Shown here in pieces: positions 17,901-27,087 of a stretch of DNA of 64,000 bases. Under the pieces are notes generated by a model. It was not told the DNA's origin and did not search any database. It saw only the letters and a list, made by a program, of their open reading frames with translations. A program made the position numbers and the translations under genes. Source of the DNA: Pseudobdellovibrionaceae bacterium (GTDB taxonomy: Bacteria; Bdellovibrionota; Bdellovibrionia; Bdellovibrionales; Bdellovibrionaceae); contig JAOASS010000019.1 of the NCBI GenBank assembly GCA_030158485.1, positions 1-64,000 on the forward strand. Direction: 5' to 3'. Positions within the stretch are counted from its first letter, which is position 1. Every line of letters starts with the position of its first letter.

Positions 17901-18001
17901 TGTTCGCTGCGTCCAAAAATTTTTTCCAAAACTTTTCTTAATCTTTCTGTCTTGTCTTGTTTTTGTTGAATCTTTGCTCGAGCTGGACAAAAACCAAGTC
18001 T

Positions 18002-18385
18002 GTGGAAAATATCGTAGAAATTGGTACCAAGAGAAAATTCTCTCATTCCGAAGCGCAAGACCTGCTGCCTCTTATCTATAGGCTGACTGAAAAAGCACAC
18101 GCCGAAGTCAAACGAATGATGAGCCTCATTGAAGCCATGAAAAATGTTCCACAGACCCGAATTAAGGTAATGGAAGATGATGTTCAGAAAACAATCGAAG
18201 CCTGGCAGTGTAAGATCCAAAAGCTAGGCGGAGTTCCAAAGGGTTACTGGCTTGTCGATTTAGACAACGGCAGTGGATACTTTTGTTGGAAGTTTCCAGA
18301 AAAAGACATAAAGTATTCCCACGGGTATCAGGAGGGCTTTACCGGCCGGAAAGAAATTCCAGGTCGCTGTCATAAAGACCAATAA
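18002..18385 (+). CDS. DUF2203 family protein
   Basis: A 127-residue cytoplasmic protein. I prefer the GTG at 18002 (then ENIVEIG); the frame reaches an upstream TTG at 17957 with an unconvincing start. The family is recognised from FSHSEAQDLLPLIYRLTEKA at the start and the C-terminal block GYWLVDLDNGSGYFCWKFPE followed by YSHGYQEGFTGR, whose Trp, His and Arg residues are conserved in DUF2203. The function of this family is unknown to me. It is followed by nadE after a six-base gap. Confidence 0.75.
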   Translation: MENIVEIGTKRKFSHSEAQDLLPLIYRLTEKAHAEVKRMMSLIEAMKNVPQTRIKVMEDDVQKTIEAWQCKIQKLGGVPKGYWLVDLDNGSGYFCWKFPEKDIKYSHGYQEGFTGRKEIPGRCHKDQ

Positions 18386-18391
18386 GAATTC

Positions 18392-20020
18392 ATGATGAGA
18401 ATCGCAGTTGCTCAAATCAATGCCGTATTAGGTGATATCGAATTTAACAAAAATAAAATACTAGAGTATATCGAAAAGGCACGACAACGAAAAGTTGATC
18501 TTGTCGTGTTCCCAGAATCGAGTCTTCTTGGTTACCATCCATTTGACTTATTGGAACGAGATGATCTTGTCGAAACACTTGAAAAGACAATGTGTGAAAT
18601 ACAAAAACACATACCTTCCGATTTAGCCGTTATTTATGGAACACTGACTCGTAATAAAAGTAAAAAAGGTAGGCCCTACTTTAATTCAGCTATTTTATTA
18701 CAAAAATCAAAAAAGCCACAAGTTTTTAACAAACAGTTATTACCTACCGGTGACGTTTTCGACGAAGCTCGATTTATCGAGCACGGTGATTTATCAAAAA
18801 ATGTATTCAAATTAAAAGGGAAGAAATTTTTCCTGACTATTTGTGAAGATATTTGGGCTTGGGATTATAAAAAAGGTTCATCTTCTTACATTGAAAATCC
18901 ACTCAAAAAAATTAAAGAAAAAAATGTTGATCTGGTTGTTAACTTAAGTGCGAGCCCGTGGTTTCCAGGTAAAGAAAAAATGCGGCATCATGTTGCCCAA
19001 GAAACAGCAAAACACTTTAAAGCGCCGATACTGTACGCAAACCTTGTTGGCGCTCAGGATGAAATTATTTTTGACGGGGCAAGTTTTGTCTTATCCCCTC
19101 AGGGTAAAAAAATGATGCAATGTCAGGCTTTTGAAGAAGATCTTAATATTTTTGATCTTGATACAAATGAAGCTTGGGCAAAGCCTTCGCACTTGTCCGA
19201 AATTGAAAAGTTACATAAAGCTCTTGTTCTAGGAATTAGGGATTTTTGTAAAAAAACAGGTTTAACAAAAGTTCACTTAGGTTTGAGTGGTGGAATTGAC
19301 TCTGCGGTGGTTGCTTGTCTTGCCGTCGACGCACTGGGGCCTCATTTTGTGAAATCTTTTGCGCTTCCTGGGCCTTATAGCACTGAAAAAAGCCTAGAGC
19401 TTGCAGGTCAACTAGCAAAGAATTTAAAAATTGAAATGTTCACTAGTAGTATTAATAAACCTTTTGAGACAATTTCAAAGCAAATTGAGACTGAAATGGA
19501 GATCAAAGAATTTGGTTTAGTCCATGAAAATCTTCAGTCCAGACTTCGCGGCTTATTTCTAATGTCCTATGCAAACCATAAAAACAGTTTACTTCTGACA
19601 ACTGGAAATAAATCAGAATACGCGACGGGCTATTCAACTCTTTACGGAGACATGTGTGGTGGACTTGCTCCCATCGGGGATTTAACTAAAAAACAAGTCT
19701 ATGAACTTGCTGCTTACTACAACTCGACTGCTAAAATTATTCCGCAAGCAATAATAGATCGTCCACCGACAGCAGAATTGCGACCTAATCAGAAAGACCA
19801 AGATACTTTACCGCCTTATGAAGATCTTGATAAAGCGGTTGTGAATATTGTTGAAAAATCGAAAAAACCAAGCAACGAAACTGAAAAGTGGCTGATTGCA
19901 AGATTAGTTGCAACTGAATTTAAGCGGTGGCAAGCAGCCCCGATACTGAAAGCAAGCAGCCATTCTTTTGGTCGTGGTAGACGGTGGCCGTTAGCTCACA
20001 AAGCATTTAAAAAAAATTAA
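18392..20020 (+). CDS. nadE: Glutamine-dependent NAD+ synthetase
   Basis: A 542-residue two-domain enzyme making NAD+ from nicotinate adenine dinucleotide, ATP and glutamine. The N-terminal nitrilase-type glutaminase domain carries Glu42 (FPESSLLGYHP), a lysine in NKQLLPTGDVFDE and the nucleophilic cysteine in FLTICEDIWAWD. The C-terminal synthetase has the P-loop GLSGGIDSAVVA and LLTTGNKSEYATGYSTLYGD. With NadD at 11190 it covers two late steps of NAD synthesis. The stop shares TTAA (20017-20020) with the convergent exonuclease gene. The start is ATGATG, so either ATG could be used. Confidence 0.95.
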   Translation: MMRIAVAQINAVLGDIEFNKNKILEYIEKARQRKVDLVVFPESSLLGYHPFDLLERDDLVETLEKTMCEIQKHIPSDLAVIYGTLTRNKSKKGRPYFNSAILLQKSKKPQVFNKQLLPTGDVFDEARFIEHGDLSKNVFKLKGKKFFLTICEDIWAWDYKKGSSSYIENPLKKIKEKNVDLVVNLSASPWFPGKEKMRHHVAQETAKHFKAPILYANLVGAQDEIIFDGASFVLSPQGKKMMQCQAFEEDLNIFDLDTNEAWAKPSHLSEIEKLHKALVLGIRDFCKKTGLTKVHLGLSGGIDSAVVACLAVDALGPHFVKSFALPGPYSTEKSLELAGQLAKNLKIEMFTSSINKPFETISKQIETEMEIKEFGLVHENLQSRLRGLFLMSYANHKNSLLLTTGNKSEYATGYSTLYGDMCGGLAPIGDLTKKQVYELAAYYNSTAKIIPQAIIDRPPTAELRPNQKDQDTLPPYEDLDKAVVNIVEKSKKPSNETEKWLIARLVATEFKRWQAAPILKASSHSFGRGRRWPLAHKAFKKN

Positions 20021-20634
20021 AATCCGCCTAAAAAATCTAGTTGTTTAGGTTTTCTTTCGATTTGAGGAAATCTGAATTCAGGTTTGCCCGTTAACGCAAT
20101 TAAATTTTCAATTTTTGGTAGTTGCCCGCCAATCGATATTCTTTTAATCAGCATATTAAACAAATGACCTAAGTATGTAGCATCAGCTTCTGCTCTGTGA
20201 AAATTTCCTGCGGGAATTTTCATGTGTTGAATTAAAGTTCCAAGTTTGTAATTTGGAAGGCCCGGTAAAACTTTTCGGGCTATTGGTAACGAGTCTAAAA
20301 CCAAACCTTTTGGCGAAGGAACTTCATGCTTTTTTATATCAGCGACTAAAAATTGAGAATCAAAGGGAGCATTGTGAGCGATCATGATATCCTCACCACA
20401 AAATTCAGCGAAAAGCGGTAAAATATTTTCTATGAGTGGTTGTCCTGAAACCATGTCATCCGTGATTCCATTCACTCTTGTTGCACCCGGAGGAATCGGT
20501 TTTCGAGGATCGATGAGAGTGCAAAATAAAGAATCAACTTGTCCATCAATAAATCGCACAGCGCCGATTTCAACAATTGCATCAACGCCAGGTACAGTTC
20601 CAGTTGTTTCAAGGTCAAAAGCTATGAATTTCAT
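20017..20634 (-). CDS. DEDDh 3'-5' exonuclease (DnaQ-like)
   Basis: A 205-residue exonuclease of the DNA polymerase III epsilon superfamily. The start is ATG 20634 (MKFIAFDLETTG); the frame runs up to a TTG at 20670 without homology. Motifs: Exo I DLETTG with Asp and Glu, Exo II in IMIAHNAPFDSQFL, and Exo III with His and Asp in HRAEADATYL. It could be a proofreading or RNA-trimming enzyme; the substrate is not clear. Its start is 23 bases from that of the divergent ferredoxin gene. Confidence 0.88.
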   Translation of the reverse strand: MKFIAFDLETTGTVPGVDAIVEIGAVRFIDGQVDSLFCTLIDPRKPIPPGATRVNGITDDMVSGQPLIENILPLFAEFCGEDIMIAHNAPFDSQFLVADIKKHEVPSPKGLVLDSLPIARKVLPGLPNYKLGTLIQHMKIPAGNFHRAEADATYLGHLFNMLIKRISIGGQLPKIENLIALTGKPEFRFPQIERKPKQLDFLGGF

Positions 20635-20657
20635 AGCTTTCTTGATACAAAATAGAA

Positions 20658-20969
20658 GTGGCGGATTCAACTAAGAAACATCAAATACAAATTTTGAATC
20701 AAAGAATAATGCCGACTCGTGGCGTCTTTGTGAGTGAGGAAGCTTCTCTACTTGCAAATTTGATTGAAAATAACGTCGAAATTAATAACAGCTGCGGCGG
20801 AAACGGAACCTGTGGCACTTGCTTGATTCAAGTTATTGAAGGGCTTCATTATTTTTCTGAAGTCGAAGAGCTCGAAGCTGAAATCAAACGTGACAGAGGA
20901 TTTGAAGAAAATGAAAGACTTAGCTGTCAGTCTTTTATTAAAGGAAAAGTGACAATTAAAATTCCCTAA
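20658..20969 (+). CDS. [2Fe-2S] ferredoxin
   Basis: A 103-residue plant/adrenodoxin-type ferredoxin starting at GTG 20658. Cluster ligands Cys46, Cys52 and Cys55 (CGGNGTCGTC, spacing C-x5-C-x2-C) and a distal Cys90 in LSCQSF are all present. The fold is beta-grasp. It is a small electron carrier; its partner is unknown. It begins head to head with the exonuclease gene and ends four bases before the converging PHP-like gene. Confidence 0.88.
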   Translation: MADSTKKHQIQILNQRIMPTRGVFVSEEASLLANLIENNVEINNSCGGNGTCGTCLIQVIEGLHYFSEVEELEAEIKRDRGFEENERLSCQSFIKGKVTIKIP

Positions 20970-20972
20970 AGT

Positions 20973-22181
20973 TTACTCTGTTACGTAGTAGGGATTTCCG
21001 TAAATCCAAGTAATCCACTTGGTTGCATCGGGTAGGGGGAATCGTTGTGCAATCCGCACTTGAATCCGGTAAACTCCAGGTCCGTCTAAAGGGACTTCAA
21101 TTTCGGTTTTGTTAACAGTTTTGTATCTTTGGCCATTTTTCAGGACGACTATTTCAAAGTAGGCTTTTGGTTTTTCTGGTATCTTTGCTTTAAGGACTAA
21201 ATTTTTATTCCATTTTAATGTAGAACCCATCGAATAAATTTCTTTATTATTTGCAACATAAGTATAAAATCCACGAGGATCGCCTAATAAATCTAAGCAT
21301 ATGTAAAATTGACCTTTTTTGAGCGCTTCAAAAACTTTAGCTTTATCTTGCTGTAGACTTCCAGTGAGCTCTCCCTCTAGAAGAACATGCTGACTTAGAA
21401 GTTCAAATGTTTTGTGATAACTAGGAAAGCGAATGAGGTAACCTGCCCATGGGATAGCGCGGGCACTGGCTTCAGAACCAGCGTAAGCAAAGACTTTTTT
21501 CTTCAATGATAATTGATCTAAAAGGCCAAGCTCTTCACGGGGCTCTAAGAAAAGTCTAAATAAGGCAAGCTGGGGATTGAAAGGATATATGAAAAGGCTC
21601 CAGATAGAAGAAATTTTAGAGTAGTTCCAAGATCGCGCCGCCATAGCCTTCGTATTGAGAATTTCGATCCCATCAAAACCCTCTGGCCATTCGCCGGACC
21701 ACTCAAATCCTTTTAAAGACGGATGTGTTAAAATCACAAGAGATTCTGGTCGGGAACTTGGATCTTGTGAAATCAGATCTGAAAGAGCCGTTTGTGCTTC
21801 CCCTAGGCTGTATCCTAAATTTTTGTCTGAAGGAGAATAGAAAGTGATGCGAGAATCTAAATAACTGTATTTAACCCCGCTTAGCACGAGCAATCGGCCG
21901 TCATAAGTATCGGGGGTCGGCACATTATCAAAAATATTAAAGTCTGTGTATAATATAAAATCAGCACCTGCAACTTTTGCTTCTTCATTAATTTGTGGAA
22001 TCGTTCCCGAGCCTAAACTTTTTTGCGTATGAATATTAATTAGACCCTTATAATCACGGAAGGGAGAATCTGTTTTAACTTCTAAGTCTGAACGGGTCGC
22101 GCCGACATCAAATTGTGAAATATAAAAACCATATATAATGTAAGATAATAAAAAAAATGTCGAAAATATAAGTGTCTTCAT
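20973..22181 (-). CDS. Exported PHP-domain-like protein with altered metal ligands
   Basis: A 402-residue protein with an N-terminal hydrophobic signal or anchor (LIFSTFFLLSYIIYGFYI). The PHP fold is suggested by GLINIHTQKSLGSGT followed by AKVAGADFILYTDFN, in the place of the usual HxH...SDG and TDHN. Here the first His is Asn, SDG is GSG, and TDHN is TDFN (His to Phe at 81); one His (51) and a later LTHP (153) remain. Metal binding is therefore doubtful. The C-terminal third resembles a beta domain. It is the last gene of the ndk-rlmD-pilF-rodZ run, adjacent to the glycosyltransferase. Confidence 0.65.
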   Translation of the reverse strand: MKTLIFSTFFLLSYIIYGFYISQFDVGATRSDLEVKTDSPFRDYKGLINIHTQKSLGSGTIPQINEEAKVAGADFILYTDFNIFDNVPTPDTYDGRLLVLSGVKYSYLDSRITFYSPSDKNLGYSLGEAQTALSDLISQDPSSRPESLVILTHPSLKGFEWSGEWPEGFDGIEILNTKAMAARSWNYSKISSIWSLFIYPFNPQLALFRLFLEPREELGLLDQLSLKKKVFAYAGSEASARAIPWAGYLIRFPSYHKTFELLSQHVLLEGELTGSLQQDKAKVFEALKKGQFYICLDLLGDPRGFYTYVANNKEIYSMGSTLKWNKNLVLKAKIPEKPKAYFEIVVLKNGQRYKTVNKTEIEVPLDGPGVYRIQVRIAQRFPLPDATKWITWIYGNPYYVTE

Positions 22182-23531
22182 TTATTTTTTTATCGCCTTA
22201 TAAATTTCAAAATTGTGATCAAGATCAGCTACTTTTTCAAAACGATACGTTTCTAAATGTTGTCGCGGAATAACTTGATACTGCTCTTTTAAAAAGTAAA
22301 AAATTTCTTCTTCAGGCAAAGACCCCGACATATTATCAAACTCATCGATTCTGCTAGAAAAACGAAGTTTATAGAATGGTTTTTTTGCTAGGAACCAAAA
22401 GTATGATGCTGATTGATAAGTGCTTGTATAGAGCGGAGAATAATTTTCGGACCGAAGATATAATTTTTTATAAAGACCACCCTCTGTTAGCCTGGAATGA
22501 GGAGTTCTTCCGGGACTTATCATGGCAAAAAGAATTAGAATGCACCCCAGTCCTCCAAAAATTCCAAAGTAAATTTTATTATAGAGGGGTTTGTCTAAGT
22601 AAGGAACGAGCATCATAAAAAAACTAGGATACAGAGCAAGTGGCCAATTGAGTTCTGTATCGCCACCTGTTGTCGTATAAATAAAAAAAACCATCAAGAC
22701 AGAGAAAAGAATAGAATTAAAATCAGCGCTACTTTTATAAAGTTTGTTTTTAAAATAAATATAAATAAAGGGGGGGAATAATAAAAAAGCTGTTCCCAGT
22801 AGAAAATCGCTAGTCCATTTCAGATTCCAAGTTTTTCCAAGTCCGTGATCAATTTGGAACTTAAAAGAAGCCCAATCAGAGTTGTAATTCCAAATCCAGA
22901 CCGGGGCCGAAAATAAGGCGCCAAAAAAAACAGGCAGAACAAGATGTGCCCATTTTAATTTTCGCCAATTACCAGAAATGAAAAGGTAAAAAAGGGCAGC
23001 GGGCGCAAAAAGAGCAAGAAGATATTTTGAACAAAACCCTAATCCAAGCGAAATGCCTAAAAGTATCGGCCAAACTTTAGAATCAATTTTTTCAAGAGAT
23101 TTTATAAAAAAAAGTACCGAAAGACTCCAGAAAAATAAAAAAGGGACATCTGGATTTGCAACAAGCGAACCAAAGCCAACAAGAGTATGAACACTGAGAA
23201 TCCAAAAAAGTTTTCTTTTATTTGATGGTGGAAAATCTTTTGCGATAAAAGCACACCAAATCCAAATCGTAAGATGCCCCATAAGTACAGTGGGCAATCG
23301 TCCAGCAAAATAAAAATTTTCGATCGGATTTCCAGCTAAAAAAAGCCAAGAAATAAAGGGTGGGTGGTCAAAATAAGATAATTTTAGATTCTGTGACCAA
23401 ACCCAATAGTAAGCTTCGTCAGAAAAAAAGGGTAAAAATGTAGCAACTCCTAGTTTTATAAAAAGAAGAAGAAACCAATCTTTTTGCCACGATTCATTAA
23501 TAAGTGACTTGGACAGGTTGGCCAGCGGCAC
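22182..23531 (-). CDS. GT39/ArnT-like membrane glycosyltransferase
   Basis: A 449-residue multi-pass membrane protein of the dolichyl-phosphate-mannose mannosyltransferase / ArnT superfamily. The N-terminal loop shows FFSDEAYYWVWSQNLKLSYF followed by DHPP, including the conserved acidic residue and the YFDHPP signature. About ten hydrophobic segments follow (for example LLGISLGLGFCSKYLLALFA). It would transfer a sugar or modified sugar from a lipid carrier to lipid A or proteins at the outer face of the inner membrane. The acceptor is unknown. Its start overlaps the end of the rodZ-like gene by 35 bases. Confidence 0.85.
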   Translation of the reverse strand: MPLANLSKSLINESWQKDWFLLLFIKLGVATFLPFFSDEAYYWVWSQNLKLSYFDHPPFISWLFLAGNPIENFYFAGRLPTVLMGHLTIWIWCAFIAKDFPPSNKRKLFWILSVHTLVGFGSLVANPDVPFLFFWSLSVLFFIKSLEKIDSKVWPILLGISLGLGFCSKYLLALFAPAALFYLFISGNWRKLKWAHLVLPVFFGALFSAPVWIWNYNSDWASFKFQIDHGLGKTWNLKWTSDFLLGTAFLLFPPFIYIYFKNKLYKSSADFNSILFSVLMVFFIYTTTGGDTELNWPLALYPSFFMMLVPYLDKPLYNKIYFGIFGGLGCILILFAMISPGRTPHSRLTEGGLYKKLYLRSENYSPLYTSTYQSASYFWFLAKKPFYKLRFSSRIDEFDNMSGSLPEEEIFYFLKEQYQVIPRQHLETYRFEKVADLDHNFEIYKAIKK

Positions 23532-24639
23532 CTGGAACTCCTAGGTCACGACCATTCATGATGATATTGACAGCGCCTCCATTACTAATCTTGAGACGAA
23601 CTCCAGAGCGACTTTTAAAAGTATGAATTTGTTCTGGCTTCAGAACCATTTTTTGAGGAGCCGTTTTCAATGAGGAGTATTCAATTTCAACAGCATCATT
23701 TGCTTCAACAATCACTTCAACAAGCTTGCCCTCTGGAGTTGTCGAGATCTCTTTTTTTTCTTGAGTGTCTGCAATAGCCGTGGCAGCGGTTGGCATTGCG
23801 ATTGGTTTTGTCACAGGATTTTCAACAGGCCTTGTTGTAGTTAATGTGGGCTTTGGCGGCACTTCCTGTTTTTGTGCAATTGTTTTTTCAACTAATTTTA
23901 CTTGAGAAGTATCTGAAAGTTTTTCTTTCTGATCCACTTTTGGATTTGGTAGCGTAACGGGTGCAATCGAAATAAGAGGGTTAATAACTTGTTGAGTTGG
24001 ACGTTGAACTGAGTTCTGATTTTCTTCTTGTGCTGAAGATGATATGGGTTCGCGATTAGCTTCTACTAGCGATGGTTGAGAGATGACTTTATTATGACTT
24101 GAAATAGCTTCAACAGGTTCGACTTGTGCTTCTTTTTGATATTTCTTGACAAGGCTATTTGTAAAATAAAGAACAATAACAAGTAATAAACCAAGAACTG
24201 AAACAGCAATTGTTTTAATGCTCAGCTTATCTTGAGCCACTTGGCTTTTAGTTAAAATTGATTTTTCTAAGCTGGCGTTATCGGCCTCATTTTTTTCCTC
24301 TGACGAAAGTTTAATATTCGACGATTTAGAGGCTTCAGGTGCTGGAGAAATTTCCGTTGTCGCTTTGCTTGTTGATTCGGCTATCGGGTTTGCAACTGGG
24401 TTGCCTATAAAAGTCTCATCAGCAAAAATCTGCAAAACTTCCTGTGAGTCTAATTTCAGAAACTTTGCATAGCTCTGAATGAAGCCTCGCAAAAATGTTT
24501 TTGCTGGCAATTGGGATTGGTCACCATCTTCTATCGCTTGAAGCACTCGGCTATTAATTTTTAAAAACAATGCAACTTCATGCAAAGAAAGACGTTTTTT
24601 TTCTCGAGCTTTTTTTAAAAGTTCGCCGGTACGTTTCAT
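23497..24639 (-). CDS. RodZ-like cytoskeletal / HTH membrane protein
   Basis: A 380-residue single-pass protein. Residues 1-75 are a RodZ-type HTH (TGELLKKAREKKRLSLHEVA, then LRGFIQSYAKFLKLD). A charged linker, a membrane helix (IAVSVLGLLLVIVLYFTN), a long Pro/Ser/Thr/Gln periplasmic linker, and a C-terminal beta domain of DUF4115 type (VEYSSLKTAPQKMVLKPEQI, SGVRLKISNGGAVNIIMNG) complete the usual RodZ order. RodZ links MreB to the elongation complex and sets cell shape. The gene order ndk, RNA methylase, pilF-type TPR lipoprotein and rodZ resembles that of other proteobacteria. Confidence 0.82.
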   Translation of the reverse strand: MKRTGELLKKAREKKRLSLHEVALFLKINSRVLQAIEDGDQSQLPAKTFLRGFIQSYAKFLKLDSQEVLQIFADETFIGNPVANPIAESTSKATTEISPAPEASKSSNIKLSSEEKNEADNASLEKSILTKSQVAQDKLSIKTIAVSVLGLLLVIVLYFTNSLVKKYQKEAQVEPVEAISSHNKVISQPSLVEANREPISSSAQEENQNSVQRPTQQVINPLISIAPVTLPNPKVDQKEKLSDTSQVKLVEKTIAQKQEVPPKPTLTTTRPVENPVTKPIAMPTAATAIADTQEKKEISTTPEGKLVEVIVEANDAVEIEYSSLKTAPQKMVLKPEQIHTFKSRSGVRLKISNGGAVNIIMNGRDLGVPGAAGQPVQVTY

Positions 24640-25391
24640 TCAAGCTCCTTTTTCACGATCTCGAGCAGGGATTTAGACTTTTCAAAATAGGGTCCATTTG
24701 GATAAAGCTTCACAATTTCGTTGAAGCGGACGGAAGCTTTACGCTTATCTCCAGAGCGATAGTGTGAAAGTGCGCTCAAGTAATGGGGCTCATCGCTGCC
24801 CGTGCTTTGACAGAACACAATTGCTCGATCAAGCGCCCCGGCGGCTTCCGAATATCGATTTAATTCAAACAGTGATTTGCCATAAAGATGGTGAGCTGGG
24901 CAATTTTCGCGACTGTAATCGATCGCTTTTTGAAAAGGAGAAAGCGCTTTCGCAAATTGTTTTTGGTCAAAATACAAGAGGCCCTCGTTTACATAAACTT
25001 TATCCAGAGCAGAATATGTCAGATCTTTTTTAACAAGTGAGAGCTCATATTGAGCCGCTTTGAAATCGCGTGATTCAATATATATTCTGACTAAATTATT
25101 ACGAGCCTCTGTATAAGCGGGCTCTACTGCTAGGGCTTCTAATAAGTATTTAATACCCAAATCGCTTCTGCCGCGAGCATGGTAAGTGAGTCCGAGCGCA
25201 TTTAAAACACCAAGATTTCTGGGATTTACTTTGTAGGCATTTAATAACTCACGAAGGGCTTCTGGATACCGACCGGCATCATACAGAGCCGTGCCAGATT
25301 GAAGTAGAAAGTTGGCACGATCTTCCTTTTGTTGGAAAGAACGACAGCCTAAAAAGAATAATGAAATAAATAAAATCATTAGAAGTTTCAC
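24636..25391 (-). CDS. PilF/PilW-like TPR lipoprotein
   Basis: A 251-residue lipoprotein with signal MKLLMILFISLFFLGC (lipobox FLGC, Cys16), then about six TPR units (ALYDAGRYPEALRELLNAY, LGLTYHARGRSDLGIKYLLE and so on). PilF/PilW is the pilotin that puts the PilQ secretin into the outer membrane. The neighbouring rodZ-like gene and pilF-type context support this, but plain TPR lipoproteins look the same, so the pilus role is an inference. It overlaps rodZ by four bases. Confidence 0.72.
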   Translation of the reverse strand: MKLLMILFISLFFLGCRSFQQKEDRANFLLQSGTALYDAGRYPEALRELLNAYKVNPRNLGVLNALGLTYHARGRSDLGIKYLLEALAVEPAYTEARNNLVRIYIESRDFKAAQYELSLVKKDLTYSALDKVYVNEGLLYFDQKQFAKALSPFQKAIDYSRENCPAHHLYGKSLFELNRYSEAAGALDRAIVFCQSTGSDEPHYLSALSHYRSGDKRKASVRFNEIVKLYPNGPYFEKSKSLLEIVKKELE

Positions 25392-25433
25392 TCTGAAAGA
25401 TTAGCATTCTGAGGGTACTATCAGTCAATCACT

Positions 25434-26561
25434 TCAGTCTAAAGTAACGGACGCGAGAGTCTCGACATGATCAGTTTGCGGAAACATTTCGAAGGGCTGA
25501 ATAAATTCAATTTTGTAAGACTTTTCGATAGCAAGAAGACGCTTGAGGTCCCGCGCCATAGTCACAGGATGACAACTAAGGTATACGATTTGACGTGGAC
25601 GCGAAAGGCCCAAAGTCTTGATCACAGATTCTTCTGCTCCAATTCTGGGTGGATCTAAAAAGACAACGTCTTGCGACTTTGGCCACCGAGTTTTTAAAAA
25701 TTGACCAACGTCTCCAAGGTGGAAGCTCAGTTTTTTACTAGAAATATTTTGTTGTTGAATCAGGTCATGAGCCATTCTGACTAGGGCTGGACTGCCTTCT
25801 ACTGCCCAAATGTGATTATAATTTTTCTTATTTAAAATGGGAAAAGTAAAATTACCACTTCCCGCGTAAAATTCGAACAGGTCGCCACTGCCATTTTGAG
25901 ATAAACTTTCAATGACATGATCAATAAGTTCATCATTTTGAAATCGATTGACCTGAGAAAAGCCAACAAGTTCGACGTTTTCATCAAGAGCTGTTACTAA
26001 AACTTTTGAATCCCGGTCCAGTCGAAGATCATAACGCACGCCGGATTTGATGTTGGAAGGGGATTGCTCAAGAGTTTTTCGGAGGGGCGCTTCAACAAGA
26101 AGACAATCTTGAATAGCGACTAATTGATGAGAATGTTTTTTTCGAAAATGCCACTGACCATTTTCAGCAATGACTTGAATTCGATTTCGATAATGTAAAT
26201 CTTTTGGGCTTTGTAAAAGGGGACGGATCTCAAAGGTTTGAATTTTTTGAAGTTCTCGGAACGAATCGACAATCAGGTTGTGTTTTTGTTTTAACTGCTC
26301 ATTTCTAGAAAGGTGTTGCCATGAACAACCGCCACATTCGCCAAAATAAGGACATGGAGCCTCTATTCGTTCGGGGCTGGGTTCCAGTATTTTTACTATT
26401 TTTGCAAAAGAAAGATTTTTCTTTTCTTCAGTTATTTCAACTAGAAGAAGATCCCCCGGTGCTGCGTAATCCACGAATAAAACAAGGCCGTTGTGGCGCC
26501 CTAATCCGGCACCGCCAACGGTCATTTTTTCAATTCTTAATTGAACTTTTTCGCCAACCAA
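25434..26561 (-). CDS. 23S rRNA m5U methyltransferase (RlmD/TrmA family)
   Basis: A 375-residue SAM-dependent m5U methylase. It starts at TTG 26561, three bases after the ndk stop. Features: N-terminal TRAM (EKVQLRIEKMTVGGAGLGR), [4Fe-4S] cysteines in CPYFGECGGCSWQHL plus one in QDCLL, SAM motif FEFYAGSGNFTFPI, an FLDPPRIGAEE block, and the catalytic cysteine in YLSCHPVTMARD. The usual SCNP reads SCHP here (Asn to His). The exact target (U747, U1939 or tRNA U54) cannot be assigned. Confidence 0.88.
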   Translation of the reverse strand: MVGEKVQLRIEKMTVGGAGLGRHNGLVLFVDYAAPGDLLLVEITEEKKNLSFAKIVKILEPSPERIEAPCPYFGECGGCSWQHLSRNEQLKQKHNLIVDSFRELQKIQTFEIRPLLQSPKDLHYRNRIQVIAENGQWHFRKKHSHQLVAIQDCLLVEAPLRKTLEQSPSNIKSGVRYDLRLDRDSKVLVTALDENVELVGFSQVNRFQNDELIDHVIESLSQNGSGDLFEFYAGSGNFTFPILNKKNYNHIWAVEGSPALVRMAHDLIQQQNISSKKLSFHLGDVGQFLKTRWPKSQDVVFLDPPRIGAEESVIKTLGLSRPRQIVYLSCHPVTMARDLKRLLAIEKSYKIEFIQPFEMFPQTDHVETLASVTLD

Positions 26562-26564
26562 AGA

Positions 26565-26990
26565 TTACAGATTCACGAATTCATATTTGTCGAAGAAAAT
26601 AGCCAATTCGCGTGCAGCAGATTCTGGTGAATCAGAACCATGGACTGCATTTTCGCCCATTGAATCGCCGTGTTTTGCGCGAATAGATCCAGGAGCGGCT
26701 TTTTTAGGGTCAGTTGCACCCATAATTTCACGATTTTTTAGAACTGCGTTTTCTCCGGCTAAACACATCAATAAAACAGGTCCAGAAGTCATAAATGTGA
26801 CAAGTTCACCAAAGAAAGGACGCTCTTTGTGTTCAGCATAGAATAGTTCGCACTTTTCTTTGCTAAGAACGGCTAATTTAGCAGCAGCTACGCGTAAGCC
26901 ACTTTGTTCGAATTGATTAATAATATCGCCCATAACACCTTTTTTTACAGCATTAGGCTTAATAATAGAGAAAGTTTTCTGTATAGACAT
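26565..26990 (-). CDS. ndk: Nucleoside diphosphate kinase
   Basis: A 141-residue kinase keeping NTP and dNTP pools balanced. I chose the ATG at 26990 ([15 protein letters not shown]), which has AAAAAGGAGC upstream; the longer frame to 27074 has no homology. The phosphorylated His lies in [39 protein letters not shown] and the C-terminal EIAFFF-type end are conserved. Length is normal. Confidence 0.95.
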   Translation of the reverse strand: MSIQKTFSIIKPNAVKKGVMGDIINQFEQSGLRVAAAKLAVLSKEKCELFYAEHKERPFFGELVTFMTSGPVLLMCLAGENAVLKNREIMGATDPKKAAPGSIRAKHGDSMGENAVHGSDSPESAARELAIFFDKYEFVNL

Positions 26991-27087
26991 TGAAGCTCCT
27001 TTTTTATCTTTAAATGACGGGTTAGATTTGCCTAAATTTAAGATAGAAGGCAACTGCCAAATCAAATTTTGCAAAAAGGCTTAGAGC

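Noticed and set aside
17897-18220. Minus-strand frame opposite DUF2203
   Set aside because: DUF2203 on the plus strand has family motifs; this frame has none.
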